From Bacteroidota bacterium (lineage in GTDB: Bacteria; Bacteroidota; Bacteroidia; UKL13-3), in contig RDYC01000271.1 of NCBI GenBank assembly GCA_004293295.1, positions 1 to 8,841 of the forward strand: a stretch of 8,841 nt of DNA, given 5' to 3'. Position 1 is the stretch's first letter; every line of letters starts with the position of its first letter. A model generated the notes under the pieces. The model searched no databases and had not been told where the DNA came from. It saw only the letters and a program-made list of their open reading frames with translations. A program made the translations under genes and the position numbers. Positions 5,693 to 8,841 of the stretch are shown one piece after another.

Positions 5693-8089
5693 ATGAAAGC
5701 AATAGGTTTACTCCTTATCAGTATGTTGATTTTAAACACAAGTTATGCACAAACTACCTACACCTGGAATGCCGTTTCTGGCGATTGGACGGTGGCTGCA
5801 AATTGGACGCCCACAAGAACCACCCCGGCAACCAACGATATTTTGGTGTTTAATGGAAGCACTACACCCAATGCTACAGCAACTAATATTCCTCGTCAAA
5901 CCATTGGTAAATTAAGGTTTATTAACAATGTAAATGCACGTTTGGTGGCCGCAGCAAGGGCCACTGGCGTAGGCACAATATCCAGGGCTTCTACCACGGT
6001 AACAGGCAGTGGAACCGCTTTTTTAACAGATTTGCAAGAGGGGGATTTGATGTTTGATTTGGCCACTTCACTATACGGAGAAGTATTTAATATTACCTCC
6101 AATACTTCTTTAACAACCAGCGGTACCGGAACCTTAACTAACGTTGCTTATACCATTGCCTCCAGTTTAAATGTTGGAGATGGTACTTTAACAGCCGTTG
6201 ATGTTACCGCAGGAAGTACTTTAACTATGGGTAATTCAGGTGCAGAGCCATTGGTTTTAAGGGTGTTAACAGGTAGTAAGGCAAATATCGAAGGGTTGGT
6301 GCGTATGTTGTATGCACGTCAACGTATAGTTGGCGCAGATTCTGCATCAGTTTTGGTGAAGTCTGGCGGAGTAATTAGAACAGACAGCTCTTTTGTTGGT
6401 AATCCGTTTTTATTGGTAGGCGGACAAAATAGGGTAATTTTTGAACCAGGTTCCAATTTTGAGTTTTATACAGGTTCTAACCCATTTGCTTTAACTGTGC
6501 CATTGAGCAAAATTGTTTTTATGCCTAACAGCAATTATTGGCATTTGGGCAGTAACGCCCCTTCTGTTTCCGGAAGAACTTACGCCAACTTTAGGTATAA
6601 CTTTAGTGGGACTGTAAACATTACTTTAAATGGCACAATTGATTCGTTAATGGTGCTACAAGGCACGCCTACTTTTATATCTTCAACCACTACAAATATT
6701 AAATATCTTTCGGTTGCCAGTGGAACTACCAGGTTTAATATTACCGCAGGATCTTTAAACCTGTTGGGTAATTTGGTAATAGGCAGTGGCTCCACCTTAA
6801 ATTTGTTGGGTAAATTTGCCGTTTCTCCTGCTAACTTATGTTTTAGAGGAACAACACAACAAACCATTAGTGGTTCAGGTAACCTAAGAATTGCTGTAAC
6901 AGCAGACTCTGCTGTGCGTTTTAGAATACAAAATAATGCCGGAGTGTTATTGCAACGTAACCTAGATTTGAATGCTGCCATATTGGATTTAGATAGTGGC
7001 TCATTATTATTAAACGGCAATACAGTAACTGTGGGGTCTAGCACACCAGCCTTGCATGGCAGGGCTACTCAGTTAAATGGGGTTGTTAGGGGTACGGGTG
7101 TTTTATCACGTTGGTATAGTGCTAGCGCAAACTCGTTTGGAGATTCTAGCATATTCCCTGTTGGTTCAGCAACGGCCACTTATCCTGTTTGGGTTGCTGG
7201 TACACCATCAACAGCAGGTTTGGTAAGCTTAACTTCGTTTACAGAAAATAGTGGGGTAACCAATATTGCACCAACCTTTAATGATGCGGCACCGCATGGT
7301 GTTATTGTTGTAAACCAGCGTTTAAATCATGCATGGACTTTAACTAGCACAGGTTTAGCAGGAAGTAATTTTTCGGTGAGGTTAAGCAGCCCTGTTGCCA
7401 ATGGATGGTTATTAGATACCTTAGCTATGCGGGTAACCTTAACCAATGGGGCCGCCCCGGGAACTTCGGCTGATGGCTCAGGCACATTAACCAGGCCAAT
7501 GGCAACCAAAACAGGTCTTACGGCCGCAGATTTAAACAATACTTTTTACTTAGCAACGGCCACCAACCTTAACCCACTGCCGGTTCGTTTCATTGCAATT
7601 AACGGCAAACAACAAGGCAAAACCAATCAAATTGAATGGACTACCGCATCAGAAATTAACCTGTCGCATTTTGAAGTAGAAAAGAAATTACTGAATGAGG
7701 AGGAGTACCAAGTTATTGGCATGGTAAAAGCTACCAATGGCAATAGAACAATGAACTATGTTTTTATGGATAACGATGGTGGTTCGGCAACATACCGCAT
7801 AAAAGCTGTTGATTATGATGGAAGTGTAAACTTTAGCAAAGAGGTGGCCTTGGTTGTAGCAGAAGATGGCATTACTTTATCGCCCAATCCGGTATTGGAT
7901 GTGGTAACAGTGGCTGCCAGTAATAAACTTGCCATTAGCCGTATTGAAGTTTACAATGCCATGGGAAAACAAGTTCCTGTGCAAGTTAATGGAAATAAAG
8001 TGTTGGTAGATGCTTTGATTAGTGGTGTATATTACCTGCATGCCATTACCATTGATGGGGTAAAAGTGGTGAAATTTGTAAAACACTAA
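5693..8089 (+). CDS. Secreted surface protein with T9SS type A C-terminal sorting domain
   Basis: A 798-residue protein. Residues 1-19 are a Sec signal peptide (MKAIGLLL..., cleavage SYA|Q). The mature part opens YTWNAVSGDW..AANW..P...DILVFNG (23-55), matching the opening of the divergent neighbour. Residues about 92-154 (GVGTISRASTTVTGSGTAF then LQEGDLMFD) resemble a short beta segment seen in phage tail and other structural proteins. Residues about 155-480 are Gly/Ser/Thr/Asn/Leu beta repeats. FPVG at 488-491 begins a module common in Bacteroidota surface proteins. An Fn3-like module starts LPVRF (629) and includes IEWTTASEINLSHFEVEK. The sorting domain is about 727-798 (ITLSPNPVLD, later SGVYYLHA, ending VVKFVKH). 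Sec plus T9SS export to the cell surface is well supported by this plan. No catalytic residues are recognised, so the function is unknown; adhesion, gliding or surface structure are possibilities. The gene ends 28 bases before a terminator. Confidence 0.9.
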   Translation: MKAIGLLLISMLILNTSYAQTTYTWNAVSGDWTVAANWTPTRTTPATNDILVFNGSTTPNATATNIPRQTIGKLRFINNVNARLVAAARATGVGTISRASTTVTGSGTAFLTDLQEGDLMFDLATSLYGEVFNITSNTSLTTSGTGTLTNVAYTIASSLNVGDGTLTAVDVTAGSTLTMGNSGAEPLVLRVLTGSKANIEGLVRMLYARQRIVGADSASVLVKSGGVIRTDSSFVGNPFLLVGGQNRVIFEPGSNFEFYTGSNPFALTVPLSKIVFMPNSNYWHLGSNAPSVSGRTYANFRYNFSGTVNITLNGTIDSLMVLQGTPTFISSTTTNIKYLSVASGTTRFNITAGSLNLLGNLVIGSGSTLNLLGKFAVSPANLCFRGTTQQTISGSGNLRIAVTADSAVRFRIQNNAGVLLQRNLDLNAAILDLDSGSLLLNGNTVTVGSSTPALHGRATQLNGVVRGTGVLSRWYSASANSFGDSSIFPVGSATATYPVWVAGTPSTAGLVSLTSFTENSGVTNIAPTFNDAAPHGVIVVNQRLNHAWTLTSTGLAGSNFSVRLSSPVANGWLLDTLAMRVTLTNGAAPGTSADGSGTLTRPMATKTGLTAADLNNTFYLATATNLNPLPVRFIAINGKQQGKTNQIEWTTASEINLSHFEVEKKLLNEEEYQVIGMVKATNGNRTMNYVFMDNDGGSATYRIKAVDYDGSVNFSKEVALVVAEDGITLSPNPVLDVVTVAASNKLAISRIEVYNAMGKQVPVQVNGNKVLVDALISGVYYLHAITIDGVKVVKFVKH

Positions 8090-8107
8090 AAAATTACCTT
8101 ACATTTG
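8076..8107 (+). promoter_or_regulatory. Promoter-like sequence before the transporter gene
   Basis: TTG at 8076-8078, inside the last codons of the surface protein gene, is followed after 21 bases by TACATTTG (8100-8107), a full match to TTG-N(17-23)-TAnnTTTG. It would start transcription near 8113, immediately before the terminator hairpin at 8117-8146. That makes its use for the gene at 8157 doubtful unless the hairpin is read through so close to the start. It may be a chance match in AT-rich DNA. Confidence 0.35.
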
Positions 8108-8116
8108 AAAATAGTG

Positions 8117-8146
8117 AAAGCATCGGTAATGTACCGATGCTTTTTT
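8117..8146 (+). terminator. Intrinsic terminator after the surface protein gene
   Basis: A perfect 12-bp stem (AAAGCATCGGTA paired with TACCGATGCTTT) with a three-base loop is followed by further T, giving a run of six T from 8141. It lies 28 bases after the stop at 8087-8089 and 10 bases before the ATG at 8157. It should end the surface protein transcript. The A run on the left is short, so termination of minus-strand transcription would be weaker. Confidence 0.85.
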
Positions 8147-8156
8147 ATTATCTTCC

Positions 8157-8841
8157 ATGATGGAAAGGCCGCAATTGCTTAAACGGAAACGCCTTTGGGT
8201 GTATTTGCTGGATGTGCTCAAGTTGGCACTAACAGCATTTGGCGGCCCTCAAATGCACTTTACCCAATTTCATAAACAGTTGGTGTTAAAACGCCACTAC
8301 TTAAGCGAGCACGAGTTAAAGGAAATAAACTCCTTGTGCAGCATGTTACCCGGGCCAACTTCAACACAAACCATTACAGCCATAGGATTTAAGTTAGGTG
8401 GCCCAACATTGGCCTTTATTACATTGGGCATTTGGGTGTTGCCCGCTTCTTTATTCATGTTGCTTTTTGCCATGGTATTATCTTTGTTTGATATGAGCAA
8501 TCCCAAACTTGATTTCTTGAAGTTTATACAACCCATGGCAGTGGGTTTTATTATTTATGCAGCGTATAAAATAACCTTGTTGTTTGTTACCCGCATACAC
8601 CATTGGGTGCTGATGTTACTGGCGGCAGGTTTGGCTGTTTTTATCAATTCGCCTTATGTGTTTCCTGTACTGCTTTTTATTGGAGGATTTGTTTCAACAC
8701 AAGTTAACAAAGCAAATTACCGCGATGTAAGGCCGATTAAAAATATTAACTGGAGCAATTTTTTGTTGTTTTTTGGTATCTTTTCGGTAATTGGTATCTT
8801 AGGTTTGGTTACGCAAAACAAAGCCATACTGGTATTTGAGC
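8157..8841 (+). CDS. Chromate transporter family (ChrA/CHR) membrane protein, 3' end outside window
   Basis: An open frame from ATG at 8157 runs 228 codons to the window edge. A second ATG follows at once, so the start could be one residue later. Family signatures are FGGPQMH (28-34), the SLCSMLPGPTSTQT block (59-72) and a GFKLGGP stretch (77-83). In the CHR family (PF02417) the FGGP and PGP motifs mark the first half of the protein, and characterised members export chromate. Hydrophobic segments follow at about 85-110, 126-145, 150-180 and 201-220. No chromate-resistance partner is visible nearby, so the substrate is inferred from family only, and many members have not been tested. Whether this is a one-domain or two-domain (about 400-residue) form cannot be seen here. 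Confidence 0.85.
   Translation, partial: MMERPQLLKRKRLWVYLLDVLKLALTAFGGPQMHFTQFHKQLVLKRHYLSEHELKEINSLCSMLPGPTSTQTITAIGFKLGGPTLAFITLGIWVLPASLFMLLFAMVLSLFDMSNPKLDFLKFIQPMAVGFIIYAAYKITLLFVTRIHHWVLMLLAAGLAVFINSPYVFPVLLFIGGFVSTQVNKANYRDVRPIKNINWSNFLLFFGIFSVIGILGLVTQNKAILVFE

Noticed and set aside
6580..7044. Minus-strand open frame of 154 codons
   Set aside because: It is antisense to the repeat body of the 798-residue surface protein. Low-complexity Gly/Thr/Leu codons often leave the opposite strand open, and the product looks like an unstructured Pro/Val-rich shadow.
2410..8089. CRISPR-like or DNA-level tandem repeats suggested by the repetitive protein text
   Set aside because: Repetition is at the amino-acid level (short beta motifs) with varying codons; no regularly spaced identical DNA units are seen.
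8297..8536. Minus-strand open frame of 79 codons
   Set aside because: It is antisense to the chromate transporter family gene, whose LPGP and FGGP motifs are clear.

Overview
The window looks like chromosomal DNA of a member of the Bacteroidota. It is AT-rich. It carries two large secreted proteins whose C-termini look like type A sorting domains of the type IX secretion system (T9SS), a system restricted to that phylum. Candidate promoters follow the phylum's TTG-N(17-23)-TAnnTTTG pattern, and no strong Shine-Dalgarno sequences are seen. I cannot name the genus.

Layout, left to right. (1) 1-1014, minus strand: the first 338 codons of a membrane-anchored protein of uncertain family (weakly DUF3352-like); its 3' end lies outside the window. 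(2) 1095-2338, plus strand: a two-gene operon with an ATGA overlap, a small DUF423 membrane protein followed by a DEDDh 3'-5' exonuclease of the DnaQ/epsilon type with a C-terminal exodeoxyribonuclease X-like domain. (3) 2353-2392: a perfect 40-bp palindrome that should terminate transcription from both sides. (4) 2410-5544, minus strand, and 5693-8089, plus strand: two very large, divergently transcribed T9SS cargo proteins with the same plan (signal peptide, W..NW..P..D..VF.G opening, Gly/Thr/Asn/Ser-rich beta-repeat body, LPV(K/R) Fn3-like module, T9SS sorting domain). They share a 148-bp intergenic region with a promoter candidate for each direction. (5) 8117-8146: an intrinsic terminator. 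(6) 8157-8841, plus strand: the start of a chromate-transporter-family (ChrA) membrane protein that runs off the window.

The genes do not form one pathway. The central 5.7 kb is a cell-surface locus: both large proteins should cross the inner membrane by Sec, cross the outer membrane by T9SS, and be surface-attached or released. They show no catalytic domain, so a structural or adhesive role is the best inference. The flanks are ordinary housekeeping or membrane genes. I found no CRISPR array, insertion sequence, tRNA, rRNA or phage gene cluster, and no convincing new multi-gene system. The most unusual points are a phage-structural-protein-like segment inside the 798-residue surface protein, the duplicated surface-protein pair, and a promoter-like sequence placed directly before a terminator upstream of the transporter gene.
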